A stretch of DNA of 64,000 nucleotides, taken from the NCBI GenBank assembly GCA_025210655.1, contig JAOARG010000081.1, positions 23,289 to 87,288 on the forward strand, in the 5' to 3' direction. Of the stretch, positions 1 to 9,737 are shown in pieces. The DNA is from Bacillota bacterium (GTDB taxonomy: Bacteria; Bacillota; Clostridia; Peptostreptococcales; Acidaminobacteraceae). Made by a program: the position numbers and the translations under genes. Below the pieces are notes generated by a model. It did no database searches. It was not told where the DNA came from and saw only the letters and a program-made list of their open reading frames with translations. Each line of letters starts with the position of its first letter. The stretch's first letter is position 1.

Positions 1-2162
1 TAGAAATATATCTTGAAAGAATGCCACTAAAATACAAGGGACTTACTCCACTTGAACTTGCAATATCTGAGTCTCAAGAGAGAATGGCCATGGTAATAGA
101 TGAAAGTGACTTGGAAATATTCATGGAAGAGGCTATAAAGGAAAATCTTGAGCTGGTTGTTGTAGGTAAGGTTACGGATAGTGGAAAGGTAATAATGAAG
201 TATGGTGATCAAATTGTAGTAGATTTAGATAGAAGCTTCATAGAAACCAATGGAAGTACTAGTCATCAAAAGGTTATGATTTCTGAACCTAAGGGTGTAA
301 AAGAATACTTTGAAAAAGAAGAAAATCTTGATATGACTTGGGAAAGTATATTATCTGATTTGAATGTAGCTTCAAATAAAGGCCTTGTGGAGATGTTTGA
401 TAACACTATTGGAGCAAATACAGTTGTAATGCCTTATGGTGGTAAAGCAGCTAATACACCGTCACAGGTAATGGCATCATTAATTCCTGTAGATGGCCAA
501 ACAGAGACACTTTCAATTATGTCAGCGGGATATGATCCTAAGCTGTCATCGATAAGTCCTTTCCATGGAGCAATGTATAGTGTGATTGAATCTATAGCGA
601 AAATAGTATCCTCTGGTGGAAAATATAGTGATATCAAATTCAGTTTCCAAGAGTACTTTGAAAGATTAGGAAAAGATCAATCAAAATGGGGTAAACCATA
701 TGCTGCACTTCTAGGAGCTAATACAGTACTTTTCAACATGGGGCTTTCGGCAATCGGTGGAAAGGATTCAATGTCAGGTACTTTTAATGAAATACATGTG
801 CCACCTACTTTGATATCATTTGCAGTTTGTGCATCAAATGTTGGACATTTTCTGACTAATGATTTAAAGGGTAAAGATTCAGTACTTGCCGTAATTAAGC
901 TTGAAAAGGATAGTATGGAAATTCCTGATTTTATAGATATGAAAAGAAAGTATGATTACTTTGGAAAAATGAATCAGGAGGGTATGATTTTGTCATCATA
1001 CTCAGTTGGATACGGGGGAGCACTTGAAGCTATATTTAAGGCTGCATCTGGCAACATTATAGGATTTAAAAGTGTTACAAACAATTATCCTTGGACATCT
1101 CCAGCATACGGGGACATAATTGTTGAAATAGATAAGAAGTATATGGATAAGATTGATTTAAATATCCTAAATATCATTGGAGAAACAAATGAATCTGATG
1201 TTCTAGATTTTGAAGGTACAAAAGTTGAACTTGATAAAGCTATTGACTTGTGGAAGAAGCCTTTATCTGATGTATTCCCAGAAAAATCTGAGGAGAATTC
1301 AGCTTATGAAGTGGAAGAAAAAAGCTTTTTAAATGGAAATGTGTGTAGATCAAATATTAAGGTAGCAAAACCAAAGATAATTGTACCAGTATTCCCAGGA
1401 ACAAACTGTGAGTATGACATGTCTAGGGCTTTCAGGGAATTTGGTGGACAGGTAGAGGAGATTGTATTTAACAACTTAAACTATGACCTTACAATGTCTT
1501 CCCTAGAAAAGCTTCAAAAGAGTATCAAAAATGGAAATATCCTTTGTCTTTCGGGAGGATTTAGTGCTGGAGATGAACCTGATGGTTCAGGAAAATTTAT
1601 TTCAAATATTCTTAGAAATCCTATGGTTGCTGATTCTGTAAAAGAAATGTTAGATAATAGTGGACTAATTATTGGTATATGCAATGGATTCCAGGCCCTT
1701 GTTAAGACAGGTCTTCTGCCTTATGGGGAAATCAGGGATATAGATGAAAATGCTCCTACCCTTACTTTCAATGAAGTGGGTAGACACGTTTCAAAAATTG
1801 CAAATACCAAGGTGGTATCAAACTTGAGCCCATGGACAAAAGGTTCGGATATGGAGAAAATCTATAAGGTTCCAGTATCCCATGGGGAGGGTAGATTTCA
1901 CTGTAATGATAAAATGCTTGAAACTCTTAAAAATAATGGACAAATTATATTCCAGTATGTAGATGAATCAGGCAAAGCTACAATGAATCCCGCTTATAAT
2001 CCTAATGGTTCAGTACACGCTATTGAAGGGATTTCAAGTGCTGATGGTAGAATTATAGGAAAGATGGGTCATACTGAAAGGGTCAGAAAGAACCTTTATA
2101 AAAATGTATACGGAATGGAAGACATAGCTTTATTCAAGAGTGGTATTGAATTTTTCAAATAA
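1..2162 (+). CDS. purL: Phosphoribosylformylglycinamidine synthase, C-terminal part (cut by window edge)
   Basis: This is the C-terminal part of the large, single-chain FGAM synthase. The enzyme converts FGAR, ATP and glutamine to FGAM, the fourth step of IMP synthesis, in the cytoplasm. The reading frame is open back to base 3, so the true start lies outside the window; the Met at 21 is internal (PLKYKGLTPLELAISESQER is a mid-protein PurL motif). The visible part holds an AIR-synthase-like ATP-binding region (GANTVLFNMGLSAIGGKDSM, around residues 230-250 from that Met) and a C-terminal glutaminase of the GATase1 type. The glutaminase starts near VPVFPGTNCEYDMSRAF and has its nucleophile Cys in GICNGFQALV. 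A fused glutaminase means no separate purQ or purS is expected. It heads the purine cluster and is followed by a 107-nt gap before purE. Confidence 0.97.
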   Translation, partial: EIYLERMPLKYKGLTPLELAISESQERMAMVIDESDLEIFMEEAIKENLELVVVGKVTDSGKVIMKYGDQIVVDLDRSFIETNGSTSHQKVMISEPKGVKEYFEKEENLDMTWESILSDLNVASNKGLVEMFDNTIGANTVVMPYGGKAANTPSQVMASLIPVDGQTETLSIMSAGYDPKLSSISPFHGAMYSVIESIAKIVSSGGKYSDIKFSFQEYFERLGKDQSKWGKPYAALLGANTVLFNMGLSAIGGKDSMSGTFNEIHVPPTLISFAVCASNVGHFLTNDLKGKDSVLAVIKLEKDSMEIPDFIDMKRKYDYFGKMNQEGMILSSYSVGYGGALEAIFKAASGNIIGFKSVTNNYPWTSPAYGDIIVEIDKKYMDKIDLNILNIIGETNESDVLDFEGTKVELDKAIDLWKKPLSDVFPEKSEENSAYEVEEKSFLNGNVCRSNIKVAKPKIIVPVFPGTNCEYDMSRAFREFGGQVEEIVFNNLNYDLTMSSLEKLQKSIKNGNILCLSGGFSAGDEPDGSGKFISNILRNPMVADSVKEMLDNSGLIIGICNGFQALVKTGLLPYGEIRDIDENAPTLTFNEVGRHVSKIANTKVVSNLSPWTKGSDMEKIYKVPVSHGEGRFHCNDKMLETLKNNGQIIFQYVDESGKATMNPAYNPNGSVHAIEGISSADGRIIGKMGHTERVRKNLYKNVYGMEDIALFKSGIEFFK

Positions 2163-2211
2163 AAACACGAACATTAAAAATAAAATATATTTTAAATATT
2201 CGTAAAATCTA

Positions 2212-2240
2212 TTGATAGTTCCACGAGGGTTTGTTAACAT
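2212..2240 (+). promoter_or_regulatory. Possible internal promoter before purE
   Basis: TTGATA (2212-2217) and TAACAT (2235-2240) are separated by 17 nt in the only sizeable gap inside the purine cluster. The match to sigma-A is moderate. I see no purine or PRPP aptamer in the gap, so regulation of the operon is presumably set upstream of the window. Confidence 0.3.
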
Positions 2241-2269
2241 AATATTATAAGAATACAGGAGGAATGATG

Positions 2270-2755
2270 ATGATCTCGATAATAATGGGAAGCAAGTCAG
2301 ATTACGAAGTGATGAAAGGTGCTATGGATATTTTAGACAAGTTTGGTATAGCTTACGAGGCAAATGTTCTTTCAGCTCACAGAACTTTAGGAGAGACACT
2401 TTCATATGTAAGTACTCTGGAGGACAGGGGTACAAAAGTTATTATTGCAGGAGCTGGTAAGGCTGCTCATTTACCAGGGGTAATAGCAGGTCATACATTA
2501 ATTCCGGTTGTAGGAGTTCCTATTAAGACTAGTATGATGGGGGGCATGGACAGTCTTCTTTCAATAGTTCAGATGCCTGGTGGAATACCGGTGGCAACTG
2601 TAGGTGTTAATGGGGCTTTAAACGCAGGTCTTTTGGCAAGTCAAATGATTGCTATGGAAAACAAGGAAGTATTTGAAAAGCTTCTTGACTATAGAAGAGA
2701 AATGAAAGAAAACGTACTTAATGATAATAAAGAAATTAAAAAGTGGAGGGATTAA
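2270..2755 (+). CDS. purE: N5-carboxyaminoimidazole ribonucleotide mutase
   Basis: Class I PurE moves the carboxyl group of N5-CAIR to give CAIR in purine synthesis. The family signature is present in order: GSKSDYEVM near the N-terminus, SAHRT (catalytic His), AGAGKAAHLPGV, then MDSLLSIVQMPGGIPVATV. The length of about 161 aa is typical. Three ATGs lie in a row at 2264, 2267 and 2270. The AGGAGG at 2257-2262 leaves 1, 4 and 7 nt respectively, so 2270 is the best-placed start. No purK is visible in this cluster. purC follows 2 nt after the stop, so the two are co-translated. Confidence 0.96.
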   Translation: MISIIMGSKSDYEVMKGAMDILDKFGIAYEANVLSAHRTLGETLSYVSTLEDRGTKVIIAGAGKAAHLPGVIAGHTLIPVVGVPIKTSMMGGMDSLLSIVQMPGGIPVATVGVNGALNAGLLASQMIAMENKEVFEKLLDYRREMKENVLNDNKEIKKWRD

Positions 2756-2757
2756 TA

Positions 2758-3453
2758 ATGACAATGGAACTTTTATACGAGGGGAAAGCAAAAAAAGTAT
2801 TCAAGACAAACAATCCTGAGGAGTACATGATAGAGTACAAGGATGATGCAACAGCATTTAACGGAGTAAAGAAAAGTGAAATAGCAGGTAAGGGTGTACT
2901 TAACAATAAGATTTCTTCAGTAATCTTTGAACTACTTGAAAAAAATGGTGTTGAGACACACTATATCAAGCAGGTAAGTGAAAGGGAAATGCTTGTTAAA
3001 AAAGTTGAAATTGTTGCACTTGAAGTGATTATTAGAAACACTATTGCAGGTTCCTTAAGTAAGAGACTTGGAATTGAAGAGGGTTTGAAACTTGAAAAAC
3101 CTCTACTAGAGCTTTGTTATAAAAATGATGATCTAGGGGATCCTTTCATTACAGAAGATCATGTTGAGATTCTTGATTTAGTCGATACAGAAGGTCTTGA
3201 TAAGATTAAGTCTATGGCTTTGAAAGTAAATGAAGTATTAAAAGGATATTTCCTAGACAAGGGAATAAATCTTGTAGATTTCAAACTTGAATTTGGATAT
3301 TCAAAAGACGGTATTGTATTAGCAGACGAAATTTCACCTGATACTTGTAGACTTTGGGATGTAAATACTGGTGAAAAACTTGATAAGGATAGATTTAGAA
3401 GAGATATGGGTGGACTTATTGAAGCATATGAGAATGTAGTAGGAAGGCTTTAG
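2758..3453 (+). CDS. purC: Phosphoribosylaminoimidazole-succinocarboxamide (SAICAR) synthase
   Basis: It joins CAIR and aspartate with ATP to make SAICAR. The N-terminus LYEGKAKKVFKT is the family nucleotide-binding start. The middle ALEVIIRNTIAGSL and the end LADEISPDTCRLWD are also classic PurC motifs. At 231 aa the protein is full length. A GTG at 2743 is in frame, but the GGAGGG at 2745-2750 sits 7 nt before the ATG at 2758, so the ATG is preferred. It lies directly behind purE with a 2-nt gap. Confidence 0.97.
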   Translation: MTMELLYEGKAKKVFKTNNPEEYMIEYKDDATAFNGVKKSEIAGKGVLNNKISSVIFELLEKNGVETHYIKQVSEREMLVKKVEIVALEVIIRNTIAGSLSKRLGIEEGLKLEKPLLELCYKNDDLGDPFITEDHVEILDLVDTEGLDKIKSMALKVNEVLKGYFLDKGINLVDFKLEFGYSKDGIVLADEISPDTCRLWDVNTGEKLDKDRFRRDMGGLIEAYENVVGRL

Positions 3454-3467
3454 TCTGGAGGAAATCA

Positions 3468-4877
3468 ATGGATATATTTTGTGATAAATTGAAAGAAGAG
3501 TGTGGGGTTATTGGTATATTTCAAGAAGATATAAATTCAATATCCAGAAGACTTTGTTTTGGTCTTGTTGCTCTTCAGCACAGGGGACAGGAAAGTGCCG
3601 GTATCTCTGTCATTAATGAAGGTAAAACTAAATATTATAAGGATATGGGCCTTGTTCAGGAAGTATTTGATGATACTATCCTGGACAAGCTTGAAGGAAC
3701 AATCGGAGTAGGTCACGTAAGATATTCTACTACAGGGGATTCTCTTTGTGAAAATGCCCAGCCTCTAGTAGTAAATATGAAAAATACATCTATTAGTTTG
3801 GCTCACAATGGAAATCTTATTAATGCAACGGAGTTAAGGGATGAACTATATGATCATGGTTCACTTTTTCAAACTTCAATAGATAGCGAAGTAATTGCAA
3901 ACCTTATTGCAGTAAATTATGAAGGTGATATGCCTAAGGCAGTTTCTAAGTCCATTGCAAGGGTAAAGGGTTCATTCGCACTTGTTATTGGAACTAACGA
4001 TATGCTTATTGGCCTTAGGGATCCATTTGGACTTAGACCTTTGGTTTTAGGAAAGCTTGAAGGGGAAGGTTATGTATTTGCTTCTGAAACATGTGCCCTT
4101 GATGTTATTGGTGCTGAGTTTGTAAGAAATGTTGAAAAGGGAGAAATGGTAATTGTTACAGAAAAAGGTGTGGAGTCAATATTCTATGATGAATCACAGA
4201 AAAAAAGACTTTGTAGTTTTGAATATGTATACTTTGCAAGACCTGATTCTGATATAGATGAAGTAAATGTATTTATGGCAAGGGAAAGAGCTGGTAGGAT
4301 ACTTGCAAATGAAAGTCCAGTAGAGGGAGACATGGTAATAGCAGTTCCCGATTCTGGTATTGCAGCAGCTATTGGATATGCAAAGGAGTCTGGAATTCCT
4401 TATGGTACAGGACTTATTAAAAACAAGTACCTTGGTAGAACATTTATAAAACCAGATCAGAAATCTAGGGAGCTAGCTGTTAGACTTAAGCTTAATGTAC
4501 TTAAGGAAAACATAAAGGACAAGAGGGTTATCCTGATAGATGACTCAATTGTTAGGGGAACTACTTCTAAAAAAATAGTTACAATGCTTAGAAATGCTGG
4601 AGCAAAGGAAGTACATGTTAGGGTAAGTTCACCTCCAGTAATGTACTCTTGTTACTTTGGTATAGATACACCGTCAAGAAAGGCACTTGTAGGAGCTGAA
4701 AAAGAAATACAGGATATCTGTGATATGATTGGTGCAGATTCCTTGGCATACATTTCTATTGACGGCTTAAAGAAGTCTATAGGATGCGGAGAAAATCTTT
4801 GTATGGCATGTTTTGATGGGGATTATCCGATGGAGGTTCCTAAGAAGTCTAATAAATTTGTTTTTGAAAAAAATTAA
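3468..4877 (+). CDS. purF: Amidophosphoribosyltransferase
   Basis: This enzyme makes phosphoribosylamine from PRPP and glutamine, the first committed step of purine synthesis. The N-terminal nucleophile of the mature Ntn-hydrolase is Cys12 in EECGVIGIF, so an 11-residue propeptide is expected to be removed. The PRPP loop is RVILIDDSIVRGTTSKK. Cysteines in CSFEYVYFARPDS, MYSCYFGIDTP and the pair in GCGENLCMAC match the 4Fe-4S ligands of the Bacillus-type enzyme, so this is the iron-sulfur form. It has 469 aa and a good GGAGG. Feedback inhibition by purine nucleotides is known for the family; nothing in the DNA adds to it. Confidence 0.97.
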   Translation: MDIFCDKLKEECGVIGIFQEDINSISRRLCFGLVALQHRGQESAGISVINEGKTKYYKDMGLVQEVFDDTILDKLEGTIGVGHVRYSTTGDSLCENAQPLVVNMKNTSISLAHNGNLINATELRDELYDHGSLFQTSIDSEVIANLIAVNYEGDMPKAVSKSIARVKGSFALVIGTNDMLIGLRDPFGLRPLVLGKLEGEGYVFASETCALDVIGAEFVRNVEKGEMVIVTEKGVESIFYDESQKKRLCSFEYVYFARPDSDIDEVNVFMARERAGRILANESPVEGDMVIAVPDSGIAAAIGYAKESGIPYGTGLIKNKYLGRTFIKPDQKSRELAVRLKLNVLKENIKDKRVILIDDSIVRGTTSKKIVTMLRNAGAKEVHVRVSSPPVMYSCYFGIDTPSRKALVGAEKEIQDICDMIGADSLAYISIDGLKKSIGCGENLCMACFDGDYPMEVPKKSNKFVFEKN

Positions 4878-4892
4878 CGGGAGATAATTATT

Positions 4893-5918
4893 ATGAGCAA
4901 AGTTACTTATAAGGATTCAGGAGTTAATATAGAAGAGGGATATGAAGCAGTAAAGAAGATTAATAGTCATGTGAAAAGGACTCATAATGAAGGTGTATTA
5001 AATGGCATAGGAAATTTTTCGGGTATGTTTATGCCAAACCTTAGGGGATATAAAAACCCAGTCCTAGTATCTGGAACAGATGGTGTAGGTACAAAGCTTA
5101 AGCTTGCCAACTACTTTCAGAAACATGATGAAATAGGTAAGGATCTAGTGGCTATGTGTGTAAATGATATACTTTGCCAGGGTGCTTCACCAATGTTTTT
5201 CCTTGACTATATAGCTACGGGAAAACTTGATTCAGACAGAATCGAGGAGATTGTCAGGGGAATATCTGATGGATGTATCCTTGGGAAAATGGCTCTTATA
5301 GGTGGAGAGACAGCTGAAATGCCTGGTATGTACGGTGGTGATGACTATGATCTTGCTGGATTTGCAGTGGGAATAGTTGATAGGGATAAGATTATCACAG
5401 GACAGGATATTTCAGAAGGTGACATTGCAATTGGACTAAAATCTTCCGGAATACATAGTAATGGATATAGCCTTGTAAGGAAGATATTCTTTGAAGATGA
5501 TAAAGACTTAAAGGATAAATTTATGAAGGACAAGGAGTATTTAAAAGGGATACTTCTTGAGCCTACAAGAATATATGCAGATATAGTTGGAAAAATAATT
5601 TCTAAGATAGAAGTAAAGGGTATGGCCCATATCACAGGTGGAGGATTCTACGAAAATATTCCTAGAATGCTTCCAGAAGGTATAGGTCTTAAGGTTTTCA
5701 GGGAGTCTTGGGATATACCAGAAGTTTTCGAGATTATAAAAAGAGAAGGAAATCTAGAAGACAAGGATATGTTCTCAACTTTCAATATGGGGATTGGCAT
5801 GGTAATGGTAATAAAGAAAGAAAATCTTGATACTGTTAAGGATATCTTAAAAGAAAACGGTGAAGACTTTGTATTACTTGGGGATGTAATCAAGTCAGAA
5901 GAGGCTGTGGTATTATGA
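4893..5918 (+). CDS. purM: Phosphoribosylformylglycinamidine cyclo-ligase (AIR synthase)
   Basis: PurM closes the imidazole ring by converting FGAM to AIR with ATP. The sequence contains SGTDGVGTKLKLA near residue 60, CVNDILCQGASPMFFLDY, GGETAEMPGMY, KSSGIHSNGYSLVR and HITGGGFYENIPRML, all standard PurM blocks. Its 341 aa are full length. The preceding gap from purF is 15 nt with a GGGAG site. Its TGA overlaps the purN ATG (ATGA), which implies coupled translation. Confidence 0.97.
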   Translation: MSKVTYKDSGVNIEEGYEAVKKINSHVKRTHNEGVLNGIGNFSGMFMPNLRGYKNPVLVSGTDGVGTKLKLANYFQKHDEIGKDLVAMCVNDILCQGASPMFFLDYIATGKLDSDRIEEIVRGISDGCILGKMALIGGETAEMPGMYGGDDYDLAGFAVGIVDRDKIITGQDISEGDIAIGLKSSGIHSNGYSLVRKIFFEDDKDLKDKFMKDKEYLKGILLEPTRIYADIVGKIISKIEVKGMAHITGGGFYENIPRMLPEGIGLKVFRESWDIPEVFEIIKREGNLEDKDMFSTFNMGIGMVMVIKKENLDTVKDILKENGEDFVLLGDVIKSEEAVVL

Positions 5919-6538
5919 AGAAAATAAATATTTGTGTTTTCATCTCTGGTGGAGGAACAAATTTAGAAAATATCATAGATAAATGTCATAGTGGTTTTAT
6001 AAATGGTGAAGTTAAATTGCTAGTATCGGATAAGAAAGAGGCATATGGTTTAGAGAGGGCAAAAAATCATAATATTAAAAGCTATGTCCATGAAAAGGGT
6101 GCTGATGGTAAAAGAGATGTAGAAAAATTACTTGAAGCCATGGATGAAAGTGAAATAGATTTAGTAATTTTGGCTGGATATTTGTCCATTGTCGAAAAAA
6201 ATGTTATAAATAAATATAGAAATAAAATAATAAATATACACCCTTCCCTTATTCCTAGCTTTTGTGGTAAAGGGTTTTACGGAATGAAGGTCCATGAAGC
6301 TGCAATAAAAAGGGGTGTAAAGATTTCTGGAGCCACTGTTCATTATGTTGACGAGGGAACTGATACAGGACCAATAGTCATGCAAAAGACTGTTGAAGTT
6401 GATGAGGATGATACAGCTGAAAGTCTTCAGAAAAAGGTGTTGAATATTGAGTATGAAATATTAGGGAAGGTTGCAAGACTTATATCCCTTGAAAAAATAT
6501 ATGTAGAAGATGGAACCGTGAGGAGGCGTAGAGATTGA
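5915..6538 (+). CDS. purN: Phosphoribosylglycinamide formyltransferase
   Basis: This is the folate-dependent GAR transformylase, which uses 10-formyl-THF to make FGAR. The phosphate-binding loop is [13 protein letters not shown]. The catalytic Asn-His pair is in [12 protein letters not shown] and the catalytic Asp in [14 protein letters not shown]. It has 207 aa. The start overlaps the purM stop by 4 nt, and the gene end overlaps the TTG start of purH. Confidence 0.96.
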   Translation: MKKINICVFISGGGTNLENIIDKCHSGFINGEVKLLVSDKKEAYGLERAKNHNIKSYVHEKGADGKRDVEKLLEAMDESEIDLVILAGYLSIVEKNVINKYRNKIINIHPSLIPSFCGKGFYGMKVHEAAIKRGVKISGATVHYVDEGTDTGPIVMQKTVEVDEDDTAESLQKKVLNIEYEILGKVARLISLEKIYVEDGTVRRRRD

Positions 6539-8046
6539 AAAAGAGAGCATTGATAAGTGTTTCAGATAAGAGTGGTATCGTTGAATTTTCAAGAAATCTA
6601 GTGAAGGCAGGTTATGAAATAATTTCTACTGGGGGAACAATGAAATTACTTAAGGAAAATGAAGTTCCTTGTATGGGTGTTTCAGAAGTTACTGGATTCC
6701 CTGAATGCTTTGATGGTAGAGTGAAGACTCTTCATCCAATTATCCATGGTGGAATTTTAAATATCAGAGACAATGAAAAGCATCAGGCACAAAAGACCGA
6801 GCTTGGAATCGAAGATATCGATATGCTTGTAGTAAATCTTTATCCTTTTAGGGAAACAGTTAAAAAAGGCTTAAGCTTTGAAGACTGTATAGAAAATATA
6901 GATATCGGTGGTCCTACAATGTTAAGATCAGGAGCAAAAAACTTCAAATATGTTCTTACAGTAGTTGATCCAGCAGATTATGACTTAGTAATCAAAATGG
7001 TTTCTGAAGATAAACTTGATGAGAAAACTAGACTTTCTTATGCTAAGAAAGTATTTAAGCATACATCTATTTATGACTCTATGATTAATTCTTACCTAGA
7101 GAATTTTGTAGAAGATGAGTCATACTCAGATGAGATTGTAATTGCTTGTGAAAAGGTACAGGACTTAAGATATGGTGAGAATCCTCACCAAAAAGCTGGA
7201 TTCTATAAGCCTATGGACCTTAATATGCCATTTGAAAAGCTTCATGGTAAAGAGTTATCTTTCAATAACTACAATGATATAAATAGTGCTATAGAAATGA
7301 TAAATGAGTTTGAAGAACCTACAGCAATTGGTATCAAGCATACTAATCCTTGTGGTGCTGCATCAGCAAAAAATATCCATGATGCATATCTTAAGGCTTA
7401 TCAGTGTGATCCTGTTTCAATATTCGGTGGAATCGTTGTTGTTAACAGGGAAATGGATGAAGATACAGCTGCTGAAATCAATAAAATCTTTGTAGAGATA
7501 GTAATTGCTCCTTCATATAGCCAAAAGGCTATGGAAGTACTTACTTCAAAGAAAAATATCAGGGTACTTAAATCAAATATCTCAGATAAAAATAAAAAGA
7601 TAGAAATGAGAAGTTCAATCGGAGGACTTCTAGTTCAGGATAAGGACGCTGGTTCTTATAGTGATCTGAACACAGTTACATCAAGAATAGCTACAAATAA
7701 AGAGATGGAAGACTTAGAATTTGCATGGAAATTAGTTAAACATGTTAAGTCAAATGCCATTGTTCTTGCAAAGGATAAAAAGGCCATTGGAGTTGGACCT
7801 GGACAGGTTAACAGAATTTGGGCCCTTAAGAATGCCATTAAGTATTCAAGTGAAGATGTAAAGGGTGCAGTACTTGCCTCTGACGCATTCTTCCCATTTA
7901 ATGATTGTGTAAAGGAAGCTGCTGATGCTGGTATTACAGCTATTATTCAGCCTGGCGGATCTATTAGAGATCAGGAATCAATCGATGAAGCGGATAAGAA
8001 TGGTTTATCAATGTTATTCACTGGAATTAGACACTTTAAGCATTAA
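6535..8046 (+). CDS. purH: Bifunctional AICAR formyltransferase / IMP cyclohydrolase
   Basis: It catalyses the last two steps to IMP. The N-terminal MGS-like cyclohydrolase domain (about residues 1-190) has [21 protein letters not shown] and GRVKTLHP. The C-terminal transformylase (about 200-503) has [24 protein letters not shown] and ending motifs such as [10 protein letters not shown] and [10 protein letters not shown]. Translation starts at TTG 6535, which overlaps the purN TGA as TTGA. AGGAGG at 6521-6526 is 8 nt upstream. The family's ATG neighbours give no better choice, because the first in-frame ATG falls inside the MGS domain. Confidence 0.96.
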   Translation: MKKRALISVSDKSGIVEFSRNLVKAGYEIISTGGTMKLLKENEVPCMGVSEVTGFPECFDGRVKTLHPIIHGGILNIRDNEKHQAQKTELGIEDIDMLVVNLYPFRETVKKGLSFEDCIENIDIGGPTMLRSGAKNFKYVLTVVDPADYDLVIKMVSEDKLDEKTRLSYAKKVFKHTSIYDSMINSYLENFVEDESYSDEIVIACEKVQDLRYGENPHQKAGFYKPMDLNMPFEKLHGKELSFNNYNDINSAIEMINEFEEPTAIGIKHTNPCGAASAKNIHDAYLKAYQCDPVSIFGGIVVVNREMDEDTAAEINKIFVEIVIAPSYSQKAMEVLTSKKNIRVLKSNISDKNKKIEMRSSIGGLLVQDKDAGSYSDLNTVTSRIATNKEMEDLEFAWKLVKHVKSNAIVLAKDKKAIGVGPGQVNRIWALKNAIKYSSEDVKGAVLASDAFFPFNDCVKEAADAGITAIIQPGGSIRDQESIDEADKNGLSMLFTGIRHFKH

Positions 8047-8060
8047 GAAGGGGTGTAAGT

Positions 8061-9308
8061 ATGAAGGTACTGGTAATAGGAAGCGGTGGAAGAGAGCATT
8101 CCCTAGGCATGAAAATAAGTGAGAGTACTAGAGTGGAGAGTCTTTTCTTTGCCCCAGGTAATGCAGGGACAAATGTATTAGGAAAAAATATAGATATCCA
8201 GGCTAATGATGTAGAGGGTCTTCTTAAATTTGCTCTAGATGAGAAAATTGACCTTACAGTAGTAGGTCCTGAAGATCCATTATGCTCAGGTATTGTAGAT
8301 ATATTTGAAGAAAAGGGACTGAGAATTTTTGGTCCTGATAAAAAATGTTCATACTTTGAAAAATCAAAAAGCTATACCAAGGAATTTTTAATGAAGTATG
8401 ATATTCCAACTGGAGACTATAAGGAATTTACAGATTCTAATCTTGCTAAGGCAGAACTTTCCCAGTGGAGCTACCCCCTAGTGATCAAGGCTGACGGTCT
8501 TGCTGCTGGGAAGGGTGTTGCCATATGTAATACTATATCCGAGGGTGAAGAATTTATTTCACAGGTAATGGATAGTAAGATATTTGGTGAATCTGGAGAT
8601 AAGATAATATTTGAAGAATACCTAGAGGGAAAAGAAACATCAATCATAGCCCTCGTTTCAAAGGATACAATACTACCACTTGAAACAGCAAAGGACTATA
8701 AAAAGGTATATGAAAATAACAAAGGACCTAATACAGGTGGTATGGGCTCCTTCAGTCCTTCAAATGAAATAGACAAGGAAATGATGGACAAGATATATAG
8801 CAGGGTGCTTAATCCCTTTATGGATGGAATAAAAGAAGAAGGAATGAACTACAGGGGAATAATCTTTGTAGGAATCATGATAGTAAAGGGCGATCCATAT
8901 GTACTAGAATTCAACGTAAGATTTGGAGATCCAGAAACCCAGTCCATATTAGCTAGAATGGAAAATGACATAGTAGACGTAATGGACAGCGTAATAGACG
9001 AGAAACTTTCAGAGACAAGACTAAGCTGGACAGATAAAACAGCAATGACAGTAGTCCTAGCATCAGGAGGATATCCAGCTTCATACCAAAAAGGATACGA
9101 AATATCAGGACTAGATAGTCTAAATGAAATAAAAATAATCCACGGAGGAACAAAGTCAGATGACGACAAGGTTCTTACCAATGGAGGAAGAGTCTTAAAC
9201 ATGGTCGTATTAGGAGATTCAATAGAAGACTGTAGACAGAAGATTTATGGACAAATTGATAGGGTTAAGTTTCAAGATATTTATTTTAGAAATGATATTG
9301 GACTTTAA
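8061..9308 (+). CDS. purD: Phosphoribosylamine-glycine ligase
   Basis: This ATP-grasp enzyme joins phosphoribosylamine and glycine to make GAR. The start MKVLVIGSGGREHSLGMKI is the PurD N-terminal signature. KADGLAAGKGV and GPNTGGMGSFSPS are ATP-grasp motifs, and EFNVRFGDPETQ carries the metal-binding residues. At 415 aa it is complete. It is the last gene of the purine operon and is followed 3 nt later by a terminator hairpin. Over roughly its last 400 nt the third codon positions turn poor in T and rich in A and C compared with the preceding genes. Confidence 0.97.
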   Translation: MKVLVIGSGGREHSLGMKISESTRVESLFFAPGNAGTNVLGKNIDIQANDVEGLLKFALDEKIDLTVVGPEDPLCSGIVDIFEEKGLRIFGPDKKCSYFEKSKSYTKEFLMKYDIPTGDYKEFTDSNLAKAELSQWSYPLVIKADGLAAGKGVAICNTISEGEEFISQVMDSKIFGESGDKIIFEEYLEGKETSIIALVSKDTILPLETAKDYKKVYENNKGPNTGGMGSFSPSNEIDKEMMDKIYSRVLNPFMDGIKEEGMNYRGIIFVGIMIVKGDPYVLEFNVRFGDPETQSILARMENDIVDVMDSVIDEKLSETRLSWTDKTAMTVVLASGGYPASYQKGYEISGLDSLNEIKIIHGGTKSDDDKVLTNGGRVLNMVVLGDSIEDCRQKIYGQIDRVKFQDIYFRNDIGL

Positions 9309-9311
9309 TTT

Positions 9312-9336
9312 GAGATGCCTTTGGGCATCTCTTTTT
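9312..9336 (+). terminator. Rho-independent terminator of the purine operon
   Basis: GAGATGCC and GGGCATCTC form a tight stem followed by TTTTT, starting 3 nt after the purD stop. The T-run touches the first core of the composite palindrome at 9337. Confidence 0.85.
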
Positions 9337-9677
9337 GTCTAGTGCTGTTCTCCTGAGAACTATCGTCTAGTTTTTTGATTACTCAAAAGGTCTAGTGTAA
9401 AATCTTCGGCTATAGCCTGGTTTTCGTCTAGTACTACTTACTATAAGTAGTGTCCGAGGATATTTTGCTTTCGCAAAATTATTTTTATGAAAAGAAAAAG
9501 TCTCTTTTAAAATTGTTATTTTACGTAAGTAAAATTTCATTGGACGTATTGAAACAATACTCTAGACGTACAAATAAGAAATCAGTTGTACACTAGACTT
9601 TTTGATATATCAAAAAACTAGACGCTTGTTTTGAAAAAACAGCACTAGACTAGGGTCTAAAAAGAACAGCATTAGAC
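9337..9677. repeat. Composite palindromic array, GTCTAGT-core family, two-sided copy
   Basis: This fills most of the 429-nt gap between purD and the next gene and has no credible ORF. GTCTAGT cores stand at 9337, 9365, 9390 and 9426. Inverted copies (ACTAGAC or a one-base variant) stand at 9561, 9592, 9617, 9644 and 9671. Between neighbouring cores sits a different mini-hairpin each time, for example GTTCTC-ct-GAGAAC, TTTTGA-ttac-TCAAAA and GTACAA..TTGTAC. Opposite cores pair in order: 9337-9349 with 9638-9650, 9364-9379 with 9609-9624, 9390-9399 with 9589-9598, and 9425-9431 with 9562-9568. Each half ends at the centre in a related tip hairpin (9452-9480 and 9516-9545). Confidence 0.85.
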
Positions 9678-9737
9678 TATTCATCCAAAAACCACTATAA
9701 TAAAACATAGAAAACAAAAGAAAAATCGGAGGTAACT

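Noticed and set aside
2163..2269. Purine or PRPP riboswitch in the purL-purE gap
   Set aside because: The 107-nt gap lacks the conserved junction sequences of these aptamers; only a moderate promoter-like pair is visible.
9337..9677. CRISPR array
   Set aside because: The repeats are only 7 nt, are inverted between halves, and the spacers are themselves palindromic; no cas genes are present.
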